Positions 1 to 9,227 of a stretch of 64,000 nt of DNA are shown here, piece by piece. This stretch comes from Ectopseudomonas guguanensis. Lineage in GTDB: Bacteria > Pseudomonadota > Gammaproteobacteria > Pseudomonadales > Pseudomonadaceae. The notes under the pieces were generated by a model. The model was not told the DNA's origin. It ran no database searches and saw nothing but the letters and a program-made list of their open reading frames with translations. The DNA lies in contig NZ_FNJJ01000009.1 of assembly GCF_900104265.1 (NCBI RefSeq), positions 168,857 through 232,856 on the forward strand, written 5' to 3'. Position 1 is the stretch's first letter. Every line of letters starts with the position of its first letter. Position numbers and translations under genes: made by a program.

Positions 1-128
1 ACCTGGCCCTGGACCTGCCGCGCTCGCTGACCTGGAGCGTGATGATCAGCGATGGCGAATTGTTCGTCACGGACGAGCGCGGCCAGCACGAAATCCCGCT
101 GGAGTGGCTGGCCGGCGAGCGCGGCTGA
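1..128 (+). CDS. C-terminal fragment of an unidentified protein
   Basis: Reading from base 3 gives 41 residues to a TGA at 126-128, ending EIPLEWLAGERG. The 5' part lies outside the window. No family motif is recognisable. It is convergent with the NRAMP gene, 21 bases away. The open frame running to the window edge and the Pseudomonas-like codon use support a real gene end, but no function can be given. Confidence 0.45.
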   Translation, partial: LALDLPRSLTWSVMISDGELFVTDERGQHEIPLEWLAGERG

Positions 129-149
129 GGCGGCTCGCCGGGGCGATTC

Positions 150-1376
150 TCAGGATTGCCAGAACTGCAGCAGCGCGTTGAACGACAGGCCCACGCCCAC
201 CGCCGTGGCGACGATGGCCAGCACGCCAAAGGCCAGCATCCAGTTCGGGTGGCGGTAGTCGCTGCCGACGATGCTCGGCTTCTTCGCGGCCCACAGGATG
301 CAGCCCAGCGCCAGCGGCAGCACCAGGGCATTGAGCGCGCCCGCCACCACCAGCACCTTCACCGGCTGCCCGACCAGGCTGTAGATCAGCGTGGAGCAGG
401 CGATGAAGGCGATCACCACGCGCTGATTGTGCGTGCGGATGCTCGGGTGCAGTGAATACATGAAGCTGACGCTGGTATAGGCGGCGCCGATCACCGAGGA
501 CAGCGACGCCGCCAGCAGCACCACGCCGAACACCTTGTAGCCGACCGTGCCCATGGCGTGGGCGAACACCGATGCTGCCGGGTTGCTCGGGTCCAGCGTC
601 AGGCCCTGGCTGACCACGCCCAGCGCGGCGAGGAACAGGCAGATGCGCACCACGCCGGTGGTGAGGATGCCGGTGACGGCGGCGCGGGTGACCACACCGA
701 CGTTCTCCACGCCGGTGATGCCGGCCTCGACCAGGCGATGGCCGCCGGAGAAGGAGATGTAGCCGCCGACGGTACCGCCGACCAGGGTGACGATCGGTAG
801 TAGCAGGATCAGCGGGTCGTCCGGCTGAATGCTGCGCAGCAGCACGTCCTGCAGCGGCGGATTGGACTGCAGCATGGCGTAGCCGATCATGCACAGCATC
901 ACCAGACCGAACAGCTGCATCAGCCCGTCCATGATCCGCTTGGCGTTGCGCAGCATGAAGATGGCGATGATCAGCACGGCGGCGATCAGCGAGCTGAGAA
1001 TCGGCGGTATACCGAAGATCACGTTCATGGCCAGCCCTGCGCCACCGATGTTGCCGATGTTGAAGGCGATGCCGCCGAGCACGATGAAGGCCGAGATCAG
1101 ATGGCCGATACCCGGCAGCACGCGGTTGGCGACGTCCTGGCCGCGGAGGTTGGCGACGGTGATCACCCGCCAGATATTGAGCTGGGCGCCGATATCGATC
1201 AGTAGCGAGATGAGGATGGCGAAGGCGAAGCTGGCCAGGTACTTCTCGGTGAACAGCGATGTCTGGGTCAGAAAGGCCGGGCCGATGGACGAGGTGGCCA
1301 TGATGAATATGGCGCCGCGAAGGACGTTGCGTTGGCTGCCCGGCGTATGGCCGGCAAGGGGCTGGGTGGGTTGCAT
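150..1376 (-). CDS. NRAMP-fold membrane transporter of the 5-oxoprolinase operon
   Basis: A 408-residue inner-membrane protein with about eleven hydrophobic helices and the general NRAMP-like pattern (SSIGPAFLTQTS in helix 1, GGYISFSGGH mid-protein). The metal-binding signatures of true Mn/Fe NRAMP proteins (DPGN in helix 1, MPH in helix 6) are not visible, so the substrate is probably not Mn or Fe. Relatives (YcsG of Bacillus) sit in pxp/kip operons, as here, 131 bases downstream of pxpC. Uptake of 5-oxoproline, or of a cation needed by the enzyme, is inference. The start has AAGG 9 bases upstream. Downstream it is convergent with the partial gene at the window edge. Confidence 0.8.
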   Translation of the reverse strand: MQPTQPLAGHTPGSQRNVLRGAIFIMATSSIGPAFLTQTSLFTEKYLASFAFAILISLLIDIGAQLNIWRVITVANLRGQDVANRVLPGIGHLISAFIVLGGIAFNIGNIGGAGLAMNVIFGIPPILSSLIAAVLIIAIFMLRNAKRIMDGLMQLFGLVMLCMIGYAMLQSNPPLQDVLLRSIQPDDPLILLLPIVTLVGGTVGGYISFSGGHRLVEAGITGVENVGVVTRAAVTGILTTGVVRICLFLAALGVVSQGLTLDPSNPAASVFAHAMGTVGYKVFGVVLLAASLSSVIGAAYTSVSFMYSLHPSIRTHNQRVVIAFIACSTLIYSLVGQPVKVLVVAGALNALVLPLALGCILWAAKKPSIVGSDYRHPNWMLAFGVLAIVATAVGVGLSFNALLQFWQS

Positions 1377-1507
1377 GGAATTACCTTCTCACTGTTGTTC
1401 TTGATGTATGGGGCAGGTAGTTGAAGCGCCCGCAGTGCGGGCGTGAGTGGTGTTTCTTGTCGTTGTTGTGCCGACCCGTCGTCGGGCCGGATGTTTTTCT
1501 CGGTGAA

Positions 1508-2422
1508 TCAGGGCGTCTGCCACTGTGCGAGCAGTTCGCGTTGCTGGCGTTGCGCCGCTTCCAGAGCGACAGGGCGCAGGCGTACCCGGTCGCCCGGCAG
1601 GCACTGCGCCAGACGCGCCACCGCCAGCGGGGTGAGCGCGCCGAGGCGCGGGTAACCGCCGATGGTCTGGCGGTCGTTGAGCAGCACGATGGGCTGGCCA
1701 TCGCTGGGTACCTGGATCGCCCCCAGCGGCACACCTTCGGAGACCATCGACTGGCGTGCGCACTGCAGTACCGGGCCGCACAGACGAATGCCCATGCGGT
1801 CGGCGCGCTGGTCGACCCGCCACTCGCAGTTGAAGGCATCGAACAGGCTCTGGCCGCTGAAATCGCCGATCTGCGCGCCCAGCACTACCGGCAGCTCGGT
1901 GTTGCCGCCTGTCTCCGGAATCGGCGCGGTGCGGCGGATGTGTGGCTCGACCTGTTGCCCGTGCAAACGATCGCCGACCGCCAGCAGGCGGCCGTCGCCC
2001 TGCAGGCCGCCGAGCGCTTCGCGCGGCACCGTGGCGCAGCTGCCGAGTGTGGCCGGGGCACGAAAACCGCCAGGTGCCGCCAGATAGGCTCGTACCCCCC
2101 GATGCGGCTGGGCGAAGCGCAGACGCTGCCCCTTGGCGATGGGGAAGCTGCAGCCCGGCGCCAGCGCCTGTCCGTCGAGGCTGGCGCCGAGGTCGGCTCC
2201 GGTGAGGGCGAGATAGCCGTCATGCTCGGCGAGCAGCTCGAAGTTGCCCAGAACGATTTCGATCACCGGCGCCGTCAGTGGGTTGCCCAGCAGCCAGTTG
2301 GCCCAGTAGTGCGAGCACCAGTCGGCGCTGCCGCCCTGGGTCACACCGAGGTGGCGCACGCCGAAGCGACCGCCGTCCTGCAGGCTGGCGAGGGCGCCGC
2401 TGCGTTCCACCAGAAGGCTCAT
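1508..2422 (-). CDS. pxpC: 5-oxoprolinase subunit C (biotin-dependent carboxyltransferase-like, KipA family)
   Basis: 304 residues. PxpC works with PxpA and PxpB to hydrolyse 5-oxo-L-proline to glutamate at the cost of ATP, in the cytoplasm. The family is recognised from the N-terminal VERSGALASLQDGGR and GVTQGGSAD, and from GVPLGAIQVPSDGQPI and TIGGYPRLG toward the C-terminus. The start ATG overlaps the pxpB stop (ATGA), so the two are translationally coupled. A longer in-frame extension to 2842 is only an antisense-like reading of pxpB and was not used. The length fits the family. Confidence 0.93.
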   Translation of the reverse strand: MSLLVERSGALASLQDGGRFGVRHLGVTQGGSADWCSHYWANWLLGNPLTAPVIEIVLGNFELLAEHDGYLALTGADLGASLDGQALAPGCSFPIAKGQRLRFAQPHRGVRAYLAAPGGFRAPATLGSCATVPREALGGLQGDGRLLAVGDRLHGQQVEPHIRRTAPIPETGGNTELPVVLGAQIGDFSGQSLFDAFNCEWRVDQRADRMGIRLCGPVLQCARQSMVSEGVPLGAIQVPSDGQPIVLLNDRQTIGGYPRLGALTPLAVARLAQCLPGDRVRLRPVALEAAQRQQRELLAQWQTP

Positions 2423-3123
2423 GGCGTCACCTCGAAGGGCGTGTCGTCGCCACCCAGGCGCACGAACTCGTCGCGCTCGATGGGCACGAAGCGCACCCTG
2501 TCGCCTGGCCGCAGCAGGCTGTAGCCATCCAGCTGGCGGTCGAAGAGTTGGCTGGGGCTGCGTCCGATGAGGTTCCAGCCGCCGGGGGAGACCAGCGGGT
2601 AGATGGCGGTCTGGCGGTCGGCGATGCCGAGGCTGCCGGCGGCGACGCGTTGCCGAGGCGTGCTCAGGCGCGGACTGGCCAGGCACTCGTCGACCAGGCC
2701 CATGAAGGCGAAGCCGGGCGCGAAACCGAGGGCGAAGACCTGATAGCTGCGTGCGCTGTGGCGCTCGATCACGCCGTCGCTGCCCAGCCCGCTGCGCTGG
2801 CCGAGCAGCGCCAGCTCGGGACCGACGCTGGGGTGATACCACACCGGTATTTGCAGCTCGCGACCGCTGCTCTCGGCCTGCGGAGAGAGATTGTCGAAGG
2901 CCTGGGCGATCAGCGCGCGGGCCTGGCGGTCGTCCAGCTGCTGCAGGTCATAGTGCAGCAGCAGGGTGGTGTAGGACGGCACCAGATCGACCAGCGCCGG
3001 GCCGAAGACGGTCCGCAGGCGCTCGCTGGCTGCCAGCAGCCAGGGCATGTTGCTTTCCTCGATCTGCTCGAACAGGCGCAGGATCAGACTGTCGATGCCC
3101 ACCACCTCGATGCGCGGGGTCAT
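2419..3123 (-). CDS. pxpB: 5-oxoprolinase subunit B (KipI family)
   Basis: 234 residues, the usual size for PxpB/KipI. Diagnostic stretches are [13 protein letters not shown], the [16 protein letters not shown] segment with conserved PR, and [12 protein letters not shown] near the C-terminus. The protein is the kinase-inhibitor-like half that pairs with PxpC. The start ATG overlaps the pxpA stop and the end overlaps the pxpC start, both as ATGA, so pxpABC is one coupled unit. No defects seen. Confidence 0.94.
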   Translation of the reverse strand: MTPRIEVVGIDSLILRLFEQIEESNMPWLLAASERLRTVFGPALVDLVPSYTTLLLHYDLQQLDDRQARALIAQAFDNLSPQAESSGRELQIPVWYHPSVGPELALLGQRSGLGSDGVIERHSARSYQVFALGFAPGFAFMGLVDECLASPRLSTPRQRVAAGSLGIADRQTAIYPLVSPGGWNLIGRSPSQLFDRQLDGYSLLRPGDRVRFVPIERDEFVRLGGDDTPFEVTP

Positions 3124-3869
3124 GTCGGCAGGCTCTGCAGGGCGGCGCGGATACGCTGCACCGCCGCCACCGAGGCGGCGTTGTCGCCGTGCACGCAGAG
3201 GGTATCGGCGCGCAGATAAAGGGCGCTGCCGTCACTGGCGCTCAACGCCTCGCCGCGCGCCAGGGCCATGGCCTGGGCGACGATGGTTTCCGCGCCATGG
3301 TGCACCGCGCCGGGCAGGCTGCGCGCCAGCAGCATGCCATTGGCGTCGTAGGCGCGGTCGGCGAATGCCTCGAACCACAGCTGCAGGCCCAACTCGTCCG
3401 CCATCGCCTGCGGCGCCCGGTCGTCGCGGGTGGCCATCAGCATCAGCGGCAGGCCGCGGTCATAGGCGGCAACGGCGCGCATCACCGCACGCAGCTTGGC
3501 CGGTTCGCGCATCATGTCGTTGTACAGCGCGCCGTGCGGTTTGACGTAGCTGACCCGCGTGCCTTGGGCGCGGCAGATGCCGTCGAGCGCGCCGATCTGA
3601 TAGAGCAGCATGGCTTCGATCTCGTCCGGGCTGCAGGCCATCGAGCGGCGGCCGAAACCGGCCAGATCGGGGTAGGCGGGGTGGGCACCGATGCGCACGC
3701 CATGCTCGACCGCCAGCGCCACGGTGCGGCGCATGGTCAGCGGCTCCGAGGCATGAAAGCCGCAGGCGATGTTGGCGCAGTCGATGAAGGGCATCACTTC
3801 GGCATCCAGACCCATGGTCCAGGCGCCATAGCTTTCGCCGATATCGCAGTTCAGGAGCAGGCGGCTCAT
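3120..3869 (-). CDS. pxpA: 5-oxoprolinase subunit A (LamB/YcsF family)
   Basis: 249 residues beginning [17 protein letters not shown], typical of the family (LNxDxGE). Further family blocks are [36 protein letters not shown] and TLCVHGD near the end. PxpA is the catalytic TIM-barrel-like subunit of the ATP-dependent 5-oxoprolinase that recycles spontaneously formed pyroglutamate. It is first in the operon; AGAGG lies 6 bases before the ATG. The promoter must lie in the 196-base AT-rich gap shared with the divergent winged-helix regulator. Confidence 0.95.
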   Translation of the reverse strand: MSRLLLNCDIGESYGAWTMGLDAEVMPFIDCANIACGFHASEPLTMRRTVALAVEHGVRIGAHPAYPDLAGFGRRSMACSPDEIEAMLLYQIGALDGICRAQGTRVSYVKPHGALYNDMMREPAKLRAVMRAVAAYDRGLPLMLMATRDDRAPQAMADELGLQLWFEAFADRAYDANGMLLARSLPGAVHHGAETIVAQAMALARGEALSASDGSALYLRADTLCVHGDNAASVAAVQRIRAALQSLPT

Positions 3870-3950
3870 CGGAATCCTCTGGTTGTTTTTGACGTGGCCC
3901 GAAGGTTCGGGTTGGGAATCTCGTTGGCATAACGATGATAAAATATCGAT

Positions 3951-3968
3951 AAAACATCAATATGTTTT
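3951..3968. promoter_or_regulatory. Perfect inverted repeat, candidate operator between pxpA and its divergent regulator
   Basis: AAAACAT, four bases, ATGTTTT: a perfect 7-base dyad in an AT-rich stretch (about 3925-3980) that stands out from GC-rich surroundings. It lies 82 bases upstream of pxpA and 98 bases upstream of the regulator ATG. Position and symmetry suit autoregulation by the winged-helix protein and control of pxpABC; this is inference. Confidence 0.5.
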
Positions 3969-4065
3969 TGAAAATATCCCGAGCGGTCCTGGTCCGTGGT
4001 CCCTGTGCTTTGCTGTATGCTTGCCAGTCAACTTTCACCTGCGGCCCGCGCGGCCGTTCGCAGTC

Positions 4066-4605
4066 ATGGATCGCACGATGGTTGATGCCAAATCCACCCG
4101 TTCTCCGCGTTCGCCCATCGTGGCGTCGGCCCACCTGGCCGAGCAGTCGCAGGAGCTCTCCGAACTCGAGTTCGCCATCATCATCTCCAGCAACGCCTTT
4201 CTGCGCTGGATGGAGCGCTGCATGCGCGCGGCCGGCGAAGTGGAGATGAACGCCCTCGACGTGATGGTCCTGCACAGCCTGACCAGCCGCGATCGCGCCA
4301 AGCGCCAGGCGGACATCTGCCTGCTGCTGAACATCGAAGACACCCATACCGTTACCTACGCGCTGAAGAAACTGGCCAAGCTGGCGCTGGTGGAGGGCGA
4401 GAAGCAGGGCAAGGAGATGTTCTACCGCACCACCGAAAAGGGCCGTGCCCTGTGCCAGGAGTACGCCGACATCCGCCGCGAATGCCTGATCGCCTCGTTC
4501 GAGAACCTCAACATCGACCCCGAGGAAATCCATCGCCTGGCCGGCATGCTCAGGGCCATGTCCGGCCTCTACGACCAGGCCGCCCGCGCCGCCACTTCGC
4601 TTTGA
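4066..4605 (+). CDS. Winged-helix (MarR-like) transcriptional regulator, probable pxp regulator
   Basis: 179 residues from ATG 4066 (ATG 4078 is also possible; the frame stays open upstream into AT-rich intergenic DNA, so the longer reading is not used). A helix-turn-helix and wing are visible: DVMVLHSLTSRDRAKRQADI, then a recognition-helix region around THTVTYALKKLAKLALVEG and the wing KEMFYRTTEKGRALC. The C-terminal helices probably dimerise. It is divergent from pxpABC and the NRAMP gene, suggesting it senses a metabolite of that pathway. No ligand can be inferred. recJ follows 47 bases later on the same strand but is probably independent. Confidence 0.75.
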   Translation: MDRTMVDAKSTRSPRSPIVASAHLAEQSQELSELEFAIIISSNAFLRWMERCMRAAGEVEMNALDVMVLHSLTSRDRAKRQADICLLLNIEDTHTVTYALKKLAKLALVEGEKQGKEMFYRTTEKGRALCQEYADIRRECLIASFENLNIDPEEIHRLAGMLRAMSGLYDQAARAATSL

Positions 4606-4652
4606 CTCAAGCACTGGGCGTCGGCTGACGCGCAGCGCCATACGGAATACCC

Positions 4653-6362
4653 ATGCGCATCGATCTACGTCCCCTACCCGCAAGCCTGCCCGACCTGGGC
4701 AACCTGCCGCCGCTGCTCACCCGCCTCTACGCCGCCCGTGGCGTGCAGTCCGCCGAGGAGCTGGACAAGGGCCTGGCGCGGCTGATTCCGTACCAGCAGC
4801 TCAAGGGCATAGACGCGGCCGTCGAACTGCTGGTCGAGGCATTGGCGCGGCGCCAGCGCATTCTCATCGTCGGCGACTTCGATGCCGACGGCGCCACTGC
4901 CAGTTCGGTCGGCGTGCTTGGCCTGCGCCTGCTCGGCGCCGCGCACGTGGATTACCTGGTGCCGAACCGCTTCGAGTACGGCTACGGCCTGACCCCTGAA
5001 ATCGTCGCCGTGGCGCTGCAGCGCCAGCCCGATCTGCTGCTGACCGTGGACAACGGCATCTCCAGCGTCGATGGCGTGGCCGCGGCCAAGGCCGCCGGGC
5101 TCAAGGTGCTGGTCACCGACCACCACCTGCCGGGCCCGGAACTGCCGGCCGCCGATGCCATCGTCAACCCCAACCAGCCGGGCTGCGACTTCCCGAGCAA
5201 GGCCATGGCCGGTGTCGGGGTGATGTTCTACGTGCTGCTGGCGCTGCGCGCGCGCCTGCGCGAGCTGGGCTGGTTCGCCAGCCGCCAGGAGCCGAACCTG
5301 GGCGAGCTGCTCGACCTCGTAGCGCTGGGCAGCGTCGCCGACGTGGTACCGCTGGATGCCAACAACCGCATCCTGGTGCACCAGGGGCTGGCGCGTATTC
5401 GTGCCGGTCGGGCGCGGCCCGGGCTGCGCGCGATACTCGAAGTGGCCGGGCGCGACCACCGGCGCATCACTTCCACCGACCTCGGTTTCATCCTCGGCCC
5501 GCGGCTGAATGCGGCCGGGCGCCTGGACGACATGAGCTTAGGGATAGAATGCCTGCTCTGCGACGACGAGGCGCTGGCCCGCGACATGGCGGTGCAGCTC
5601 GATCAGCTCAACCAGGATCGCAAGGCCATCGAGCAGGGCATGCAGCGCGAGGCGCTGGCCCAGCTCAAGGACCTGCCGCTTGAGGACATGCCGTTCGGCC
5701 TGTGCCTGTTCGAGCCGGACTGGCACCAGGGGGTGATCGGCATCCTCGCCTCGCGTCTGAAGGAGCGTTATCACCGCCCGGCCATCGCCTTCGCCGATGC
5801 CGGTGAGGGCATGCTCAAGGGCTCGGCACGCTCGGTGCCGGGGCTGCATATCCGCGATGCACTGGACGCCGTGGCGGCGCGCCATCCGGGGCTGATCAGC
5901 AAGTTCGGCGGGCATGCCATGGCCGCCGGCCTGTCGCTGCCGCAAGCCAACTTCGGCGCCTTCGCCGCCGCCTTCGATGCCGAGGTGCGTCGCCAGCTGT
6001 GCGAGGACGACCTGACCGGCCGCCTGCTGTCCGACGGCCAGCTCGACGCCACCGAGTTCCATCTGGAACTGGCTCGCGCCCTGCGTAACGCCGGGCCCTG
6101 GGGTCAGCATTTCCCCGAGCCGCTGTTCCATGGCGTGTTCCAGATCGTGGGCCAGCGCATCGTCGGCGAGCGGCACCTGAAACTGGTGCTCAAGACCGAG
6201 TGCGGCAGCGTGCAGCTCGACGGCATCGCCTTCAACATCGACCGCGAGGTCTGGCCCAACCCGACGCTGCGCTGGGCCGAAGTGGCGTACAAGCTCGACC
6301 TCAACGAGTTTCGCGGCAACGAGAGCGTGCAGCTGATGGTGGCGCATATCGCCCCGCGTTGA
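4653..6362 (+). CDS. recJ: Single-stranded-DNA-specific 5'-3' exonuclease RecJ
   Basis: 569 residues, the normal RecJ length. The DHH phosphoesterase core is clear: GDFDADG at about residues 74-80, TVDNGIS at 131-137 and the TDHH motif at 155-158. The DHHA1 half carries KGSARSVPG and GGHAMAAG, followed by the C-terminal OB-fold region. RecJ degrades single-stranded DNA in recombination and mismatch repair, using Mn/Mg. No truncation or frameshift. In many Pseudomonas it precedes prfB and lysS; here three genes (DUF533, SulP, GMC) lie between. Confidence 0.97.
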   Translation: MRIDLRPLPASLPDLGNLPPLLTRLYAARGVQSAEELDKGLARLIPYQQLKGIDAAVELLVEALARRQRILIVGDFDADGATASSVGVLGLRLLGAAHVDYLVPNRFEYGYGLTPEIVAVALQRQPDLLLTVDNGISSVDGVAAAKAAGLKVLVTDHHLPGPELPAADAIVNPNQPGCDFPSKAMAGVGVMFYVLLALRARLRELGWFASRQEPNLGELLDLVALGSVADVVPLDANNRILVHQGLARIRAGRARPGLRAILEVAGRDHRRITSTDLGFILGPRLNAAGRLDDMSLGIECLLCDDEALARDMAVQLDQLNQDRKAIEQGMQREALAQLKDLPLEDMPFGLCLFEPDWHQGVIGILASRLKERYHRPAIAFADAGEGMLKGSARSVPGLHIRDALDAVAARHPGLISKFGGHAMAAGLSLPQANFGAFAAAFDAEVRRQLCEDDLTGRLLSDGQLDATEFHLELARALRNAGPWGQHFPEPLFHGVFQIVGQRIVGERHLKLVLKTECGSVQLDGIAFNIDREVWPNPTLRWAEVAYKLDLNEFRGNESVQLMVAHIAPR

Positions 6363-6455
6363 TTGCGGCGGCGATGAAATCCGGCGTTACCAATATGCCG
6401 GGCTGGTAGCGGCGAACTCTGCTAGAAACTTTCGTCACCTCGACCGCTGCCGGTT

Positions 6456-6499
6456 GGGGCATCCGGAATTTCCCTGGGCTATCCAGGGTCGGATGCTCC
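6456..6499 (+). other. Strong two-level hairpin in the leader of the DUF533 gene
   Basis: Nested stems: outer GCATCCG/CGGATGC (6459-6465 with 6490-6496, extendable by three pairs including a G-U), inner CCCTGG/CCAGGG (6472-6477 with 6483-6488). It ends 27 bases before the start codon at 6527, so it would be in the 5' untranslated RNA. There is no U-tract, so it is not an ordinary terminator for recJ. Confidence 0.45.
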
Positions 6500-6526
6500 G
6501 GTGCCCATTTCTCAGGAGAGTCCGCG

Positions 6527-7261
6527 ATGAATACCCGCAATCTGCTCGATCAACTGCTCAAATCCGGCCAGGACCTGCTGCAACAGAAAGGTGCTGGTGG
6601 CGCCTCGTCCGGGCTCGGCGGCGCGCTGGGTGGCCTGCTCGGCGGCGGTGCAGGCAAAAGCGGTGGCAGTGACCTCGGCTCGATGCTCAAGGGCGCCGGC
6701 GGTGGTGCTGCGTTGGCCATGCTGCTGGGCAACAAGCGGGTGCGCAAGGTCGGTGGCAAGGTGGCGGTCTATGGCGGCCTGGCCGCGCTGGGCGTGCTGG
6801 CCTACAAGGCCTACGGCAACTGGCAGGCGCAACAGCCCCAGCAGGGTGGCGCGCAGCCAGTCGAGCCGCAGACGCTCGATCGTCTGCCGGCGCCGCAGGC
6901 CGAGCAACACAGCCACGCCATCCTCAAGGCTCTGGTGGCGGCGGCCAAGGCCGATGGCCATGTCGACGAGCGCGAGCGTCAACTGATCGAGGAAGAGCTG
7001 GGCAAGCTGGCGCAGGATGCCGAGCTGCAAGCCTGGCTGCACGCCGAGCTGAACAAGCCGCTGGACCCGGCCGATGTGGCGCGCGCTGCCAGCACACCGG
7101 AAATGGCCGCGGAAATGTACCTGGCCAGCGTGCTGATGGTGGACGAGGAACACTTCATGGAGCGCGCCTACCTCGAAGAGCTGGCGCGCCAGCTGCGGTT
7201 GCCGCCGGCGCTGAAGAGCGAGCTGGAGGCCCAGGTGCGTCTGGAGGCGGCGCGCGTCTGA
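6527..7261 (+). CDS. DUF533 / TerB-like inner-membrane-associated protein (YebE family)
   Basis: 244 residues. The first 60 or so are rich in Gly/Leu/Lys (GGALGGLLGGG), followed by a hydrophobic segment VAVYGGLAALGVLAYKAYG at about 78-97 and a C-terminal helical TerB-like domain (ILKALVAAAKADGHVDERER; MYLASVLMVDEEHFMERAY). The acidic loop DGHVDERER is typical of TerB-like domains. The E. coli homologue YebE belongs to an envelope-stress regulon; its role is unknown. The start is preceded by CAGGAGAG. Followed tail-to-tail by the SulP gene. Confidence 0.85.
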   Translation: MNTRNLLDQLLKSGQDLLQQKGAGGASSGLGGALGGLLGGGAGKSGGSDLGSMLKGAGGGAALAMLLGNKRVRKVGGKVAVYGGLAALGVLAYKAYGNWQAQQPQQGGAQPVEPQTLDRLPAPQAEQHSHAILKALVAAAKADGHVDERERQLIEEELGKLAQDAELQAWLHAELNKPLDPADVARAASTPEMAAEMYLASVLMVDEEHFMERAYLEELARQLRLPPALKSELEAQVRLEAARV

Positions 7262-7269
7262 GCCTGCCC

Positions 7270-9045
7270 TCAGTCGGCGTGCCAGCTCCGGCCTTGTGGT
7301 GGCGCCTCGCCGGACCAGTCGATGCCGTGGTCGGCCAGATAGGCATCGACGGCGGCACCCACCGTGGGCTGGATGCGTTGCTCGCCGTGCTCGCGCAGCA
7401 GGCCGAAGCGGCGCAGCTTGTCCTTGACCGGGCCCTTGACCTCGGCGAAATGCAGCTCGATGCCGGCATCGGCCAGCATCTGCTCCAGCTCGGCGAGCAT
7501 GTCGGCGGAGGTCACGTCGATGCTGGTCACCGGTTCGGCCGTCACCACCAGGCGGCGCACCGGCGTCGGTGACTGGGCGATGGCCTTGAGTACGCACTGC
7601 TGAAACTGTTCGGCATTGGCGAAGAACAGCGGTGCGTCCCAGCGAAACAACACCAGGCCGGGCACCAGGCGGGCTTCGGGGTGACGCTCGATATCGTGGA
7701 AGCCGCGAATGCCGTCGACCTGGCCAAGCACCGCATAGTAGGGGCGCCAGCCGTCCCAGAGAAATTCTATCACCGCCAGCAGCACGGCGATGCCGATGCC
7801 GGGGATGGCGCCGAAGGTGGCCACGCCGGCGAAACAGGCCATCGACAGCCAGAACTCCCACTGCTGCACGCGGAAGATGCGCTTGAGGTCGGCGATCTCG
7901 AACAGGCCGATCACCGCGGCGATCACCACGGCTGCCAGGGCGCTGGCAGGCAGGTACTGCATCAGGTTCGGGGCGGCGATCAGCAGTCCGGCCACTGCCA
8001 GGGCACCGACCACGCCGGTCAGCTGCGTCTGCGCCCCTGCGGCCTCGGCCACCGGTGTACGCGAGGCGCTGCTGCTGACGGGAAAACCCTGGAAGAAGCC
8101 GCCAATCAGATTGGCTGCGCCCAGGCCGACCATTTCCTGGTTGGGGTCGACATAGCGCCCGCTGCGCGCGGCATAGGTGCGCGACAGCACGCTGGTGTCG
8201 GCGAAGGCCACCAGGGCTGCCGTCACGCCGCCCAGTACCACGCTGGCCAGATCGACGCCGCTGAGCCAGGGCAGGGTGAAGCTCGGCAGACCCTGCGGCA
8301 GCTCGCCCAGTGTCGCGACACCGTGCTGGCCGAGGTCCAGCAGGTCCACCGCCAGCGTCGCGAGCGTGACCGCGATGAGGATTCCGGGCAATCGCCTGAA
8401 GCGCCTGAGTGCGAGGATCAGCGCCAGGGTGCCGCCACCGACGATGAAGCTGGGCCAGTTGACCAGGCCCGCCAACAGGGCGTTGGCGATGGCCCAGATG
8501 TCCTGCACCGGCCCCTGGCTGTCGATGGAAAAGCCGAACAGCTTGGGTGTCTGGCTGATCACCACGCTCAGGGCGATGCCGTTCATGTAGCCGTAGCGGA
8601 TCGGCTTGGACAGCAGTTCGGTGATGAAGCCCAGGCGCAGCAGGCCCGCGACGATGCAGGTGAGCCCGGCCACCACCGCCATCATGCTGGCCAGGATCAC
8701 CGCGCGCATCGGCTCGCCGGCCGACAGGGGCAGCACCACGGCGAGAATCACGGCGGTGAGCGCCGAGTCCGGTCCGAGCACCAGAATCCGGCTCGGGCCG
8801 AACAGGGCGTAGGCCAGCAGCGGCACCATGGTCGCGTACAGGCCGTAGATGCCCGGCACCCCGGAGGCTTCGGCGTAGGCGATGCCCACCGGCACCAGCA
8901 TGGCAGTCAGCACCAGCCCGGCGGCAAGGTCCTTGGGCAGCCAGGCCATCTGGTAGTGCCTGAGTACCTGCAGGCCGGGCAGCCAGCGCTGCCAGCCGCG
9001 CGGCTGTTCGACGACGGGGAGCGGCTTGGGTGGCGTGGACGGCAT
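7270..9045 (-). CDS. SulP (SLC26) family anion transporter with STAS domain
   Basis: 591 residues from ATG 9045 (an upstream in-frame ATG at 9126 adds an unconserved arginine-rich tail). About ten to twelve helices begin at LPKDLAAGLVLTAMLVPVGI, with SulP blocks YGLYATMVPLLAYALFG, GFFQGFPVSSSASRT and a cytoplasmic STAS domain over the last 130 residues (LVLFRWDAPLFFANAEQFQ, VTSIDVTSADML). It probably carries sulfate, bicarbonate or another small anion; the substrate cannot be read from sequence. No carbonic anhydrase gene adjoins it. Confidence 0.92.
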   Translation of the reverse strand: MPSTPPKPLPVVEQPRGWQRWLPGLQVLRHYQMAWLPKDLAAGLVLTAMLVPVGIAYAEASGVPGIYGLYATMVPLLAYALFGPSRILVLGPDSALTAVILAVVLPLSAGEPMRAVILASMMAVVAGLTCIVAGLLRLGFITELLSKPIRYGYMNGIALSVVISQTPKLFGFSIDSQGPVQDIWAIANALLAGLVNWPSFIVGGGTLALILALRRFRRLPGILIAVTLATLAVDLLDLGQHGVATLGELPQGLPSFTLPWLSGVDLASVVLGGVTAALVAFADTSVLSRTYAARSGRYVDPNQEMVGLGAANLIGGFFQGFPVSSSASRTPVAEAAGAQTQLTGVVGALAVAGLLIAAPNLMQYLPASALAAVVIAAVIGLFEIADLKRIFRVQQWEFWLSMACFAGVATFGAIPGIGIAVLLAVIEFLWDGWRPYYAVLGQVDGIRGFHDIERHPEARLVPGLVLFRWDAPLFFANAEQFQQCVLKAIAQSPTPVRRLVVTAEPVTSIDVTSADMLAELEQMLADAGIELHFAEVKGPVKDKLRRFGLLREHGEQRIQPTVGAAVDAYLADHGIDWSGEAPPQGRSWHAD

Positions 9046-9227
9046 CGCAGCGGGCTCTGGAGGGACATCCCTAGTGTAACGACAAGGCCGAGCGGTTGGA
9101 TCGCCCGCGCCGTGGCGATCATGCACGCGTCATTCATGGCCCTTATGTCCGACCAAAAGATCATTCTGCCTTCGCATGTCGCCGGCTAGTCTCTGAGTCT
9201 GGATACCCGAGCCTTGCGAGGATGCTC

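Noticed and set aside
3460..4683. 407-codon minus-strand frame spanning pxpA and the regulator
   Set aside because: It overlaps two well-supported genes, and its two halves read as out-of-frame copies of them.
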